Assembly: GCF_001544475.1 (NCBI RefSeq)
Contig: NZ_FCNW02000003.1
Span: 62,001 to 126,000 of the forward strand
From: Caballeronia humi
GTDB taxonomy: Bacteria; Pseudomonadota; Gammaproteobacteria; Burkholderiales; Burkholderiaceae
Reading direction: 5' to 3'
Length of the DNA stretch: 64,000 bases
Below are positions 21,428 through 31,261 of this stretch, in pieces. The notes below the pieces were generated by a model. It saw only the letters and a program-made list of their open reading frames with translations. It made no database searches and had not been told where the DNA came from. How positions within the stretch are numbered: position 1 is the stretch's first letter; each line of letters starts with the position of its first letter. Position numbers and translations under genes: made by a program.

Positions 21428-23953
21428 CTACGCCGGCAGCCGGATCAAACTCGCGTCCTTGCGAATCAGGTTCGACGCGGCAAGCATCTGCTTGCATTGA
21501 TGCGCGAGCAGCTTCAGATCGTGAACAGCATCGCTCGGCATCTTCTCGGCACGTTCGGCCGCGACCACCATCGCATCGAGATCGCGCCTGAGTTGCTTCA
21601 CTTGCTCGCCGTGATCGTCGGGCGGCGCGACGCCTGCCTGCGCCTGCGCCAGATTCTCCCGGACGACGCCGAGTCCTCGCTGCACCGGATCATTTGCAAA
21701 GCCCTCGACGTTCGCGAGCGACTGCAACAGCGGCGCGGCCGCCGTGATCTGCGAGGCGAGGACGTGACTCTGCACGAGCAGATCGTTGAGTTCCGCGACG
21801 AACCTCTGCTGCGCCTTCGGCTCGAGCATCATCCGCTGGAACGCCTGCCCGAGATTCGCAAACGCGATATGCACATTCTTGCGCGCAAAGCGGTAGCGGT
21901 AATCGCGATCGAGCGCCGTTGCCGCGACCGTCGCCGCCGCCGATGCCCCCGCGCCCGTCGCAGCAGCCGTGCTTTCCCCGACGCTCACCGATGACAGTTT
22001 CGCCGCCGTGGCGTTGGCTGTCTTCATCGCGGGCGTTTCCTGGGCGGCCGCGGCGCTTTCCGCAACGCGCGGCGGCGCGGCGACGGCGACGTCGCCCGCC
22101 TGGCCCTCGGGCGCGGCAAGAACGGCCGCGCCCGCATTGCTGTCCGCGAACACGGCGGCGCCCGATTGCGTTTCGGCAAGCGCCTGCGCGGCCCGTCCGA
22201 CGCCCGCCTCGGCCTTCTCGCCACGCCCACCCGACGGCTTCGCATTCCACCACCAGCTCGCTTCGAGATAGCTGCGCATCGCGGCGATCATGTCGTTGAC
22301 GAGCTTGCCCATCAGCCGGTACTCCCAGTACGGGAACAGATGGCTCGCGGCGATCGCGAGTGCAGACCCGACCACCGTATCGATCGCCCGCTCGCCGATC
22401 AGGCTCAAGCTCCCCGGCGCGAGCAAGTGGAACATCAGGAGCACGAACGCCGACGTGAACACGACGCTCGCCGTGTAATTGAAAAGCAGCAGGCTGTAGC
22501 TCATCACCATCGACGCGAACATGACGATCAGAAGCAGATGCGGCTCCTTCACGAACAGGATCAGCGCGACGCTCGCCGCGCAGCCGATCGCCGTACCGAT
22601 GATCCGCTGCGTGTTGCGCTGCTTGGTGAGCGAATAGCCCGGCTTCAGGATGATGACGGTCGTCATCACGATCCAATAGGCGTTGGTGAGCGGCAAAATG
22701 CGCCCAAGCCAATAGCCCACGCCGACTGCGATCGTCACGCGCAGCGCGTGCCGGAAGCTGGGCGATGCCATCGTCAGGTTCGAGAAGATCTGCATGAACG
22801 GCACGCGGCGGCTCGAAATGAAACGCGAAATCGCGTGGTCGATCTTCATCTCGGTCTCCGTCACGTCGACGTCACTGCGCGTGTGGCGGCGCATCCTGTC
22901 AATGAGGCGCGTCGCGCTCCAGAGCCGCCGGAACACCGCCGCGACCGCCGCGTAGGCTTCCGGATTCTTGTCAGGCAGGGCGTGCTTGCGCATCAACTCG
23001 AGCTCGTATTCGATCGCGCGAAGTTCTGCCTTCACACTGATTCGCGAGCGAGCGGGCTGGTTTTGCAGCACGGCGAGGCCGATTTCCTCGAGATCGACGG
23101 CGGCCTTGCGCATCAGATCGCGATAAAAGATCAGCAGGTCCGAGCCGCCGAACGTGTTGCGCACGAGCGGGTAGTCGGTATGCGCGCCGACGAAGAACTC
23201 GTGCAGATCGACCACGTTGACGAACAGATTGAAGAGCTTCGCGCGCCGTGGCTGGAGCTTGCCTTTCTGCAGCTTCGGCAGATTGCGCAGGACGATGTCG
23301 CGCGCGGCGTCCTGCCGCTCGACCGCCGCGATCTGCTTTTCAATCAGCTTTCGATAACACTCGTCGAGATCGGCGTCGGGATCGTAGAAATCCGCGCGCG
23401 CCATCAGGTATTCCGCGCAACTGAAGATGCTCTCGGCGAGCGCCTGCTGCTCGATCCGGTACACCTGCCAGTGGCTGATGAGCGTCGCCCAGTAGGTGTA
23501 CCAGAGGCCGCCGAGCAGAATCCACGACGCGTTGACGAGCGCCTGCATCGGCGTGAAGTGTTCTTCCAGCGTCACGATCATCATGAAGAGTGTCGCGAAG
23601 CTGATCTGCGGCCAGCGGTTGCCGTAGACCACCACGAGCGACAGCACGAACGTGAGCGAGAGCACCGTGATCCACAGCGCGAGCACGTGGGCCGTGGCGA
23701 TGCCGGTCGCCAGCGCGGCGACGAAGCCGATCACCGTGCACGCGAGCATCTCGTTGTGCTTGTACTTGAGCGGGCCGGGCATGTCGACGACGCACGCGCC
23801 GAGCGCCCCCGTCGCGATCGTGAAGCCGAGTTCACGATTGTGAAAAACGATCAGCATCAGGACGGCCGGAAGCGAAACGCCGAAGGCAATGCGCAGGCCG
23901 CCGAAAAAGTACTGGCTGTAGATGAATTTCCTGATTTCGATCGAGTAGGGCAT
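21428..23953 (-). CDS. FUSC-family inner membrane protein (YccS/YhfK-like)
   Basis: Protein of 841 residues with two blocks of membrane segments (about residues 15-170 and 390-540), each followed by a soluble region, as in FUSC / fusaric-acid-resistance-like proteins. Related proteins export aromatic acids or act in envelope physiology; the substrate is unknown. AGGAAG directly before 23953 supports that start over a 20-residue longer one. Unusual: a low-complexity Ala/Gly/Thr-rich stretch of about 105 residues encoded at roughly 21918-22235 interrupts the C-terminal soluble domain. No adaptor or outer membrane factor gene is adjacent. Confidence 0.85.
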   Translation of the reverse strand: MPYSIEIRKFIYSQYFFGGLRIAFGVSLPAVLMLIVFHNRELGFTIATGALGACVVDMPGPLKYKHNEMLACTVIGFVAALATGIATAHVLALWITVLSLTFVLSLVVVYGNRWPQISFATLFMMIVTLEEHFTPMQALVNASWILLGGLWYTYWATLISHWQVYRIEQQALAESIFSCAEYLMARADFYDPDADLDECYRKLIEKQIAAVERQDAARDIVLRNLPKLQKGKLQPRRAKLFNLFVNVVDLHEFFVGAHTDYPLVRNTFGGSDLLIFYRDLMRKAAVDLEEIGLAVLQNQPARSRISVKAELRAIEYELELMRKHALPDKNPEAYAAVAAVFRRLWSATRLIDRMRRHTRSDVDVTETEMKIDHAISRFISSRRVPFMQIFSNLTMASPSFRHALRVTIAVGVGYWLGRILPLTNAYWIVMTTVIILKPGYSLTKQRNTQRIIGTAIGCAASVALILFVKEPHLLLIVMFASMVMSYSLLLFNYTASVVFTSAFVLLMFHLLAPGSLSLIGERAIDTVVGSALAIAASHLFPYWEYRLMGKLVNDMIAAMRSYLEASWWWNAKPSGGRGEKAEAGVGRAAQALAETQSGAAVFADSNAGAAVLAAPEGQAGDVAVAAPPRVAESAAAAQETPAMKTANATAAKLSSVSVGESTAAATGAGASAAATVAATALDRDYRYRFARKNVHIAFANLGQAFQRMMLEPKAQQRFVAELNDLLVQSHVLASQITAAAPLLQSLANVEGFANDPVQRGLGVVRENLAQAQAGVAPPDDHGEQVKQLRRDLDAMVVAAERAEKMPSDAVHDLKLLAHQCKQMLAASNLIRKDASLIRLPA

Positions 23954-24164
23954 CGACTTCCTGTTTGCTGCTTTTTTCGTGTAACGGGCGCTTCCGGCGA
24001 CCGGCTCGCCCAAAAGTGGCTTCGAGTCTAACGCAACCGGAGACGGTTCTGACCTCGTCCGATCGGACAGGTTCTGCGCGCGTTCGGCCTTTGTTATGCT
24101 GTCGCATCAATTCGGAAACGTCCGATCCAACGCTGCAATCTCAGCGCAATCCGCTCCAGGCTCC

Positions 24165-27100
24165 ATGCTCGAACTGTTCTATTCGAATCGCCACGAAACG
24201 CTGTCGCAGGCGCTTTTCGACGACCTCGCCGCGTTCTCGATGCAAAACGGCGATCCGTTCGCGAGCCAGCCGGTGATCGTGCCGAGCGCGGCCGTGCGGC
24301 GGCGCCTCGAGCTCGATGTGGCCGAGCGCTTCGGCATCTGCGCGAACGTGGAGTTCGGCTATCTCGCGCAGTGGCTCTGGGCGCAGATCGGGCGCGTGAT
24401 GACCGTGCCCGTGCATTCGCCGTTCGCGCCGGACCGGCTTGCGTGGCGCTGCTACCGGCTGCTGTCGGAGCCGTCGTCGGGGGCGTTTTTCGAGGATAAA
24501 GCGCGGCTCGCGTCCTATCTCCACGCCGCCGACGATTCGATGCGCTACGAACTCGCGCGCCGCATCGCGACGGTCTTCGACCACTATTTGACGTATCGCC
24601 CCGAGTGGCTCACGCAGTGGCAGCACGGCGGCTCGATCCTGGCGACGCCAGGCGCGGGCGAAATCGATCTGCGCGGGCCGCGTCTGCAAGGCGCAAGCGA
24701 GATTCAGCGCGAGGACGAGCGCTGGCAGGCCGAGTTGTGGCGTGCGCTGCTGGCCGACCTGACCGCTGGCGCCGATGAAACCGGCTACGACCCGACGCCG
24801 CCTGCGTATCGCTTTCTCGCGGAGTCGTCGAAGCTCGATCTCGATGCCGTAATGCGCGCCGAGTGGCCCGGGCGCATCAGCGTGTTCGCGCTGCCGACCA
24901 TGCCGCCGCTGCACATCGCGCTCTTGCGCGAGCTGTCGCGCTGGATCGACGTGCGCATCTACGCGATCAATCCGTGTCAGGAGTTCTGGTTCGACATCGT
25001 GAGCGTCGCGCGCGTCGAGCAACTGGAGATGAAGGGCGAGCTCGACTATCAGGAGGTCGGCAATCCGCTGCTCGCCGAGTGGGGACGGCAGACGCAGGCG
25101 CAACTGCACATGCTGCACGAATTGACGGAGAGCGCGGCGTCTCGCGAGGCGAGCGTTTTCGAGCCGAACCCCGCGCCGACGTGGCTCGCGCGCGTGCAGA
25201 ACGCGATCCTCGAACTGAGCGATCCCGTCGATGACGGCGACGTCGATGAAACAGGCATCGAAGTGCATGCGTGCCACAGTCTCTCGCGGCAGCTCGAAGT
25301 GCTGCACGACCGCCTGCTCGGCTGGTTCGATTCGATCGAAGGGCTGGAGCCGTCGGACGTGCTGGTCGCGTTTCCGGATCTCGCGGCGGCCGGTCCGCTG
25401 ATCGACGGCGTGTTCGGCACGGCGCCCGCGGGCGTCGCGAACGATCGGCGGCGGATTCCGTACCGGATCACAGGCTTGCCGCCATCGCAGGCGAACCCGG
25501 TCGCGCGCGTGCTGCTCGACTGGCTTGCATTGCCGGAACGCAGCGTCGGCGCGCCGGATCTGATCGAATGGCTGCGCGTCGATGCGATCGCGGCGCGCTA
25601 CGGCATCGATGCCGCCGCGCTCGAAACCGCGCAGGCGTGGCTCGCGGCGGCGGGCGCGCGGCGCGGCCTCACGCCGGCCGAGGTGTCGGCGGAGTACGTG
25701 CCGAGCGCGCGCCACACGTTCTCCGACGCCCTCACGCGCCTCTTTCTCGGCTACGCGCTGCCTGATGGCGGCGCGCCCGTCGACGAGTGGCTGCCGGTCG
25801 AAGGCGCGAACGGCTCGGACGCCGAACTGCTCGGGCGCCTGACGCGTTTCATCGACGACATCGATGCCTTCGCCGAGCGCGTCTCGACGCCGCGCACGCC
25901 GCGCGCGTGGGGCGAGTTGATGCTCGACTCGCTCGAACGCTTCTTCCACCCGGGCCTTGCGTTCAGCGATTCGGTCGCGGACGTGCGCGGCACGCTCGAC
26001 GCGCTGATCGTCGCGATGAGCGAAGGCGCGGGCGAAGCGGAAGTTGCGGCCGCCGTGCTGCGCACCGCGTTTACCGACGCCCTCGACGACCCCGCGCGCG
26101 GCGGCGTGCCGTGGGGCGGCGTGACGTTTTCGTCGCTCACGAGCTTGCGCGGGCTGCCGTATCGCGTCGTCTGCCTGCTCGGCATGGATGACGGCATGCT
26201 GCCGAGCCTCGCGCGCGCCGACGAATTCGACCTGATGGCGAAGTTCGGCAAGCTCGGCGACCGCCAGCGCCGCGACGACGAGCGCAATCTCTTTCTCGAC
26301 CTGTTGCTTTCCGCGCGCGACCGGCTGCTGATCGCCTACACCGGCCGCAGCATCCGCGACAACGCCGCGCTCCCGCCCGCCGCGCTGATCGACGAACTGC
26401 TCGACTATCTGGCGGAATCGGCGGCGGGCGCGCATGCCTCGCCGGGCGAAGTGGCCGAACAACGCGCTCGCTTCGTCTTCGAACATCCGTTGCAGCCGTT
26501 CGCGCCCGAGTACTTCGAGCCTGGCGCGCCGCTTTTCACTTACGAGCCGGAGCGCGCCGAACTCGCGCGCACACTGGCGCTCGGTCGACCGGAACCGGCG
26601 GTGACGTTTTTTGCCGAGCCGCTGCCCGCCGAGGAGGAAGCTGAGCCCGTCGCCTTCGACGATTTCGTGCGCTTCTGGCGGCATCCTGCGCGCGCGCTTT
26701 TGCGCGACCGGCTGGGCATCGCGCTCTTCGACGCCGAGAGCGAACTCGGCGACACCGAGCCGTTCGAGCTCGACTTCAGCGGTCGCGATGCGCTCGCTGA
26801 GCGCGTGCTGCCGGCGCTCCTCGACATGACCGATGACGACGAGAGCGCCGCGCGCGAGCGGGCGCGGCGCGTCGCGAGGGCGAGTCCCGAGATGCCGGGC
26901 GGCGCGACGGGCGGCGTCTGGCAATCGCAGGAACTGCACGCGCTGCATCATCTGGCAAACCGCGTGCGCACCGCGACGGAGGAGGGCACGACGCGCCTGC
27001 CGTTCACGCTCGATATCGCGCCGCGCTGGCCCGACACGGGGGGCGTCGCGCTTTTCGGCGCGCATGACGAGGCGCTCGCCCGGGACGCGACGCAACACCT

Positions 27101-27575
27101 GCAACTGCGCGGCACGCTGAATCTGCTGACTCCGCAAGGACAGGTGATCTACCGATACGACGCGCCGCGTGCGCGCGATCACCTTTCGGCGTGGCTCGCG
27201 CATCTCGCCTACTGCGCGGCGCTGCCCGACGGCCCGCGCCGCACCGTGTGGCACGGACGCGGCGCGAAGTCGTCGAATTTCGAGTTGACGCCTGTCGACG
27301 ATCCCTTGAGCCATCTCGCCACACTCGCCGCGCTTTATCGCGCGGGGCGCCGCATGCCGCTGCGGTTTTTCCCGAAGAGCGCGTGGCTCAAGATGACCGA
27401 GGGCGACTCGAAGGCCGAGGGCGCGTGGCTCTCGGATCGCACGCGCAGCGAGTCCGACGACGCCGCGCTGCGCATCGCGTTTCGCGGCACGAGCCTGACG
27501 CTCGACGAAACCTTTGCGACGCTCGCGAAACTCGTGTTCGAGCCGCTGATCCTGCACCTGCGGAGCGACGCATGA
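24165..27575 (+). CDS. recC: RecBCD enzyme subunit RecC
   Basis: Exodeoxyribonuclease V gamma subunit, 1136 residues, close to the E. coli length. It begins MLELFYSNRHETLSQALFDD, typical of RecC. It contains the degenerate helicase core (ASVVPSAAV-like N-terminal region VIVPSAAVRRRLELDVAERF, and SLRGLPYRVVCLLGMDDG in the middle). In RecBCD this subunit holds the complex together and recognises Chi. The first of three overlapping genes: its TGA overlaps the recB ATG. An upstream in-frame ATG at 24096 would add 23 residues and has no family similarity that I can see. Confidence 0.95.
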   Translation: MLELFYSNRHETLSQALFDDLAAFSMQNGDPFASQPVIVPSAAVRRRLELDVAERFGICANVEFGYLAQWLWAQIGRVMTVPVHSPFAPDRLAWRCYRLLSEPSSGAFFEDKARLASYLHAADDSMRYELARRIATVFDHYLTYRPEWLTQWQHGGSILATPGAGEIDLRGPRLQGASEIQREDERWQAELWRALLADLTAGADETGYDPTPPAYRFLAESSKLDLDAVMRAEWPGRISVFALPTMPPLHIALLRELSRWIDVRIYAINPCQEFWFDIVSVARVEQLEMKGELDYQEVGNPLLAEWGRQTQAQLHMLHELTESAASREASVFEPNPAPTWLARVQNAILELSDPVDDGDVDETGIEVHACHSLSRQLEVLHDRLLGWFDSIEGLEPSDVLVAFPDLAAAGPLIDGVFGTAPAGVANDRRRIPYRITGLPPSQANPVARVLLDWLALPERSVGAPDLIEWLRVDAIAARYGIDAAALETAQAWLAAAGARRGLTPAEVSAEYVPSARHTFSDALTRLFLGYALPDGGAPVDEWLPVEGANGSDAELLGRLTRFIDDIDAFAERVSTPRTPRAWGELMLDSLERFFHPGLAFSDSVADVRGTLDALIVAMSEGAGEAEVAAAVLRTAFTDALDDPARGGVPWGGVTFSSLTSLRGLPYRVVCLLGMDDGMLPSLARADEFDLMAKFGKLGDRQRRDDERNLFLDLLLSARDRLLIAYTGRSIRDNAALPPAALIDELLDYLAESAAGAHASPGEVAEQRARFVFEHPLQPFAPEYFEPGAPLFTYEPERAELARTLALGRPEPAVTFFAEPLPAEEEAEPVAFDDFVRFWRHPARALLRDRLGIALFDAESELGDTEPFELDFSGRDALAERVLPALLDMTDDDESAARERARRVARASPEMPGGATGGVWQSQELHALHHLANRVRTATEEGTTRLPFTLDIAPRWPDTGGVALFGAHDEALARDATQHLQLRGTLNLLTPQGQVIYRYDAPRARDHLSAWLAHLAYCAALPDGPRRTVWHGRGAKSSNFELTPVDDPLSHLATLAALYRAGRRMPLRFFPKSAWLKMTEGDSKAEGAWLSDRTRSESDDAALRIAFRGTSLTLDETFATLAKLVFEPLILHLRSDA

Positions 27576-30500
27576 ACGGCGCCCTGCATCTGAACGTTGA
27601 AGAACTCGACGTCTTCGCCTGCCCGCTCGACGGCGTGAACCAGATCGAGGCATCGGCGGGAACGGGCAAGACGTGGAACATCTGTGCGCTCTACGTGCGC
27701 CTGCTGCTCGAAAAGAAGCTCGCCGCCGACCAGATTCTCGTCGTCACCTTCACGAAGGCCGCGACCGCCGAATTGCACGAGCGCATTCGCGCGCGTCTGG
27801 CCGAACTTGCGCACGCGATCGAGAACGGCGATGCCTCGGGTGATCCGTTCATCGAACGCCTTTTCGAGACGACGCTCGCCGAAGTGCATCACGACGAGGC
27901 GTTGAAGCGCATCCACATCGCGCTGCATACGTTCGACCAGGCCGCGATCCACACGATCCACGCGTTCTGCCAGCGCGCGCTGCAGGAGGCGCCGTTTGCC
28001 GCCGCGATGCCGTTCGCGCTGGAGATGGAAGCCGACGACAGCGCGCTACGCTTCGAACTCGCCGCCGATTTCTGGCGCGAGCGCGTCGAGCCGGCGGCGG
28101 CGCGCGAGCGCTCGTTCGCGTCGTGGCTGGTGGCGAAGGGCGCGGGACCGGGCTCGCTCGATGCGCAACTCGCGCGACGCCTGAAGAAGCCGCTCGCTGC
28201 GCTGCGCTGGGGCGATCTGGAAGCGGTGGCATCGGCGGACGCGCAAGCCATCTTCGATACCGCGTGCGCGCTGTGGCACGCGGAGCGCGACGGCATCGCG
28301 AACCTGCTGCTGGAGGCCGAGGCGAAGCTGAGCAAGACGACGCACAAGCGCGCGCTGATCGAAGCCGCGATCAAGGCGTGGGGCGAGTATTTCGCGAACG
28401 CCGACTGCTACGCGCCCCCGCCGCAAGAGGCGCTCAAGCTCACCGCGACGGCGCTGAAGAAAGGCACGAAGGTCAGGCACGAGCCGCCGGAGCACGCGTT
28501 CTTCGATCACGCCGATTCGCTCGCCGCCGCCGCGCAGGCGGCCGAGGCGGCGCAGCGCGCGTTGTGGCTCGACATCGTGCGCGAATGGCTCGACTACGCG
28601 CCGGGTGAACTCGCGGCGAGGAAGCGCACGCGGCGCGTCGTGTCGTTCAACGATCTGCTCTCGAACCTGTACCACGCGCTGACGAAGCACGCGTGGCTTG
28701 CGGATGCTTTGCGCGCGCGCTATCCGGCCGCGCTCATCGACGAGTTCCAGGACACCGATCCGCTGCAGTTCGCGATCTTCAACCGAGTGTTCGCGCCGGC
28801 CGGTCCGCTCTTCCTCGTCGGCGACCCGAAGCAGGCGATCTACAGCTTCCGCGCCGCCGATCTGCACACGTATCTGGCGGCGCGCGAGGCGGCTTCGGCG
28901 CGTTACACGCTCGCGGTGAACCAACGCTCGACGGCGCCGATCATCGATGCCTGCAATCGCGTGTTCAGCGCGAATCCGGGCGCCTTCATCCTGGAAGGGC
29001 TCGACTACCAGCCGGTTCGCGCGGGTACGCGCAAGCGGCCACCGTTCGTCGACAACACGCCGGTTGCAGCCTGGTCCGATACCGCCGACTTCTGCGTGTG
29101 GATGCTGCCGCAGGGCGACTCGGTGCTGGCCAAGAACCGTGCGCAACGCGACGCCGCCGAAGCATGCGCCGCCGAAATCGTGCGGCTTTTGCGCGGCGCG
29201 CAGAAAGGCGAGGTGACGATCGGCGACGAACCGCTTTCGCCCGGACGCATCGCCGTGCTCGTGCAGACGCACAAGCAGGGCAGCCTCGTGAAGCGCGTGC
29301 TGGCGGCGTGGGGCGTCGGCAGTGTGGAACTGGCGCAGGCATCGGTGTTCGGCACGCTCGACGCCGAGCAGATCGAGCGCGTGCTCGCCGCCATCGATAC
29401 GCCCGGCGACTTGCGGCGCCTGCGCGCGGCGCTCGCGACCGACTGGCTCGGGCTCGATGCCGCCGCGCTCTGGCGCCTCGAACACGCCGATTCTGCCGAT
29501 GCCGCAAGCGACGCGATGAGCTGGGTTGAGCGTTTTTCGCGCTATCGGACGCTGTGGCACGAACGCGGCTTCGCGGTGATGTGGCGCACGCTCGCGCGCG
29601 AGTTGCGCATCGCGGAACGGCTCGTCGCGGGCGTCGATGGCGAGCGCCGGCTCACCAACGTCAATCACCTCGCCGAGCTGTTGCAGGCGCGCGGCGCGGC
29701 GCAGCCGGGCATCGCGCCGACGTTGCGCTGGCTCGCGGCCCAGCGCGCCGAGGAAGGCACCGCCGACGAAGCGCAGTTGCGCCTCGAATCGGATCGCAAT
29801 CTCGTGCAGATCGTGACCGTGCACAAGTCGAAGGGGCTGGAGTACGCGGTCGTGTTCTGTCCGTTTCTGAACGACGGATCGTTGCGCGAGCCGCCGTCGT
29901 CGGGACTGCCGGACGCGAAGGAGTATCACGACGACGCGGGCGATGCCGTGCTCCACTACGGCATCGACGAAGAAGCGGAAAAGCGCGCGAAGGCGAGCAT
30001 CGCGCGGGAGGCGGCGGCGGAGCGCGCGCGGCTCGTCTACGTGGCGCTCACGCGCGCGGTGTATCGCTGCTATGTGGTCGGCGGCGTCTATCTCGTCGGC
30101 AAGCATTCGACGAAGGAGGCGCGCCGCAGCGTGCTGAACTGGCTCGTCGCGGGGAAGGGGCACGAGTTCGGCGCGTGGATCACGGAGCCGCCAGAAGAAA
30201 CGGACGTGCTTGCCGGCTGGCAGGCGCTCGCGACGCAGTCGAACGGATCGATCACGCTGGAGCCGCTGCCCGTGATCGAGGCGCGCGAGCCGCTCGTGAA
30301 CCCGCGCGGCTCGGAACACGCACTGGCCGCGCGCACGAGCCGGCGCTTGCTGCGCGACCGCTGGCGGATGGCGAGCTTCAGTTCGTTGATCGCGGCGGGC
30401 GCGCGCGACGAATCGAACCAGCCGCAGCCCGCCGACGCGCGTCCCGATCACGACGAACTCGTCGATGCGATCGACGCGCTGCAGGCGGGCGCCGAGCCGC

Positions 30501-31261
30501 CGCGCGAAAAAACCGTCCTCGCCGACGATGACATCCTCGCATTCCCACGCGGCCCGGCGGCGGGCGAATTGCTGCACCGGATGTACGAGCTTGCGGATTT
30601 CACCGCGCCCGAGACGTGGCCTAAGGCGATCGACCGGGCGTTGCGCGAGCATCCCACGCCAGCGCCCGAAGCCATCGGGCGACATTTGCCGTCGATGATG
30701 GCGCGCCTCATCGCCGACACGGTCGCGACCGAACTCGTCCCCGGCATGCGGCTTGCATCGATCGGGCCGAAGCGCCGCATGAACGAGCTGGAATTCCTGT
30801 TCCCGGCGCAGGCGCTCGATTTCACGGCACTGCGGCGTCTGCTCGCCGCGCACGGTTTTCCCGACGTCGCGCTGGAGGCGGGCACGCTGCGCGGCTTCGT
30901 CAAAGGATTCATCGACATGATCGTCGAACACGACGGGCGCTTCTGGATCATCGACTGGAAGTCGAATCATTTAGGCGATACCCCCGCCGACTACGACGCC
31001 GCCTCGCTCGACGAAGCGATGGCTTCACACGCTTATCACCTGCAGGCGCTGTTTTACGTGGTCGCGCTGCATCGTTACTTGCGCTCGCGGCTCGCGAGCT
31101 ACGCGTACGAGACGCACATCGGCGGCTACTTGTATCTTTTCGTGCGCGGCGTGCGGCCCGGCTGGCTCGACGGGGAGCGTTCGGCCGGCGTGCACGCCGC
31201 GCTCCCGGCGCGCGAACTCGTCGAGGCGCTCGACCGGTTGATGTCGGGAGGAGCGGCATGA
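27572..31261 (+). CDS. recB: RecBCD enzyme subunit RecB (helicase-nuclease)
   Basis: 3'-5' helicase and the nuclease subunit of exonuclease V, 1229 residues. Visible: Walker A EASAGTGKTWNI near residue 29; Walker B ALIDEFQDTDPLQ; GDPKQAIYSFRAAD; VTVHKSKGLEYAVVFCPF; VALTRAVYRCYVVGG. The C-terminal RecB nuclease domain has the metal-binding motif GFIDMIVEHDGRFWIIDWKS near residue 1110. All catalytic motifs look intact. The ATG overlaps the recC stop and its stop overlaps the recD ATG (both ATGA), so the three subunits are translationally coupled. Confidence 0.96.
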   Translation: MNGALHLNVEELDVFACPLDGVNQIEASAGTGKTWNICALYVRLLLEKKLAADQILVVTFTKAATAELHERIRARLAELAHAIENGDASGDPFIERLFETTLAEVHHDEALKRIHIALHTFDQAAIHTIHAFCQRALQEAPFAAAMPFALEMEADDSALRFELAADFWRERVEPAAARERSFASWLVAKGAGPGSLDAQLARRLKKPLAALRWGDLEAVASADAQAIFDTACALWHAERDGIANLLLEAEAKLSKTTHKRALIEAAIKAWGEYFANADCYAPPPQEALKLTATALKKGTKVRHEPPEHAFFDHADSLAAAAQAAEAAQRALWLDIVREWLDYAPGELAARKRTRRVVSFNDLLSNLYHALTKHAWLADALRARYPAALIDEFQDTDPLQFAIFNRVFAPAGPLFLVGDPKQAIYSFRAADLHTYLAAREAASARYTLAVNQRSTAPIIDACNRVFSANPGAFILEGLDYQPVRAGTRKRPPFVDNTPVAAWSDTADFCVWMLPQGDSVLAKNRAQRDAAEACAAEIVRLLRGAQKGEVTIGDEPLSPGRIAVLVQTHKQGSLVKRVLAAWGVGSVELAQASVFGTLDAEQIERVLAAIDTPGDLRRLRAALATDWLGLDAAALWRLEHADSADAASDAMSWVERFSRYRTLWHERGFAVMWRTLARELRIAERLVAGVDGERRLTNVNHLAELLQARGAAQPGIAPTLRWLAAQRAEEGTADEAQLRLESDRNLVQIVTVHKSKGLEYAVVFCPFLNDGSLREPPSSGLPDAKEYHDDAGDAVLHYGIDEEAEKRAKASIAREAAAERARLVYVALTRAVYRCYVVGGVYLVGKHSTKEARRSVLNWLVAGKGHEFGAWITEPPEETDVLAGWQALATQSNGSITLEPLPVIEAREPLVNPRGSEHALAARTSRRLLRDRWRMASFSSLIAAGARDESNQPQPADARPDHDELVDAIDALQAGAEPPREKTVLADDDILAFPRGPAAGELLHRMYELADFTAPETWPKAIDRALREHPTPAPEAIGRHLPSMMARLIADTVATELVPGMRLASIGPKRRMNELEFLFPAQALDFTALRRLLAAHGFPDVALEAGTLRGFVKGFIDMIVEHDGRFWIIDWKSNHLGDTPADYDAASLDEAMASHAYHLQALFYVVALHRYLRSRLASYAYETHIGGYLYLFVRGVRPGWLDGERSAGVHAALPARELVEALDRLMSGGAA

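Noticed and set aside
24141..27653. Very long open frame of about 1170 codons on the minus strand opposite recC
   Set aside because: Arg/Ala/Glu-rich translation with no domain; it is the antisense shadow of recC in high-GC DNA, as are similar frames opposite mscS-like, recB and rluB genes.
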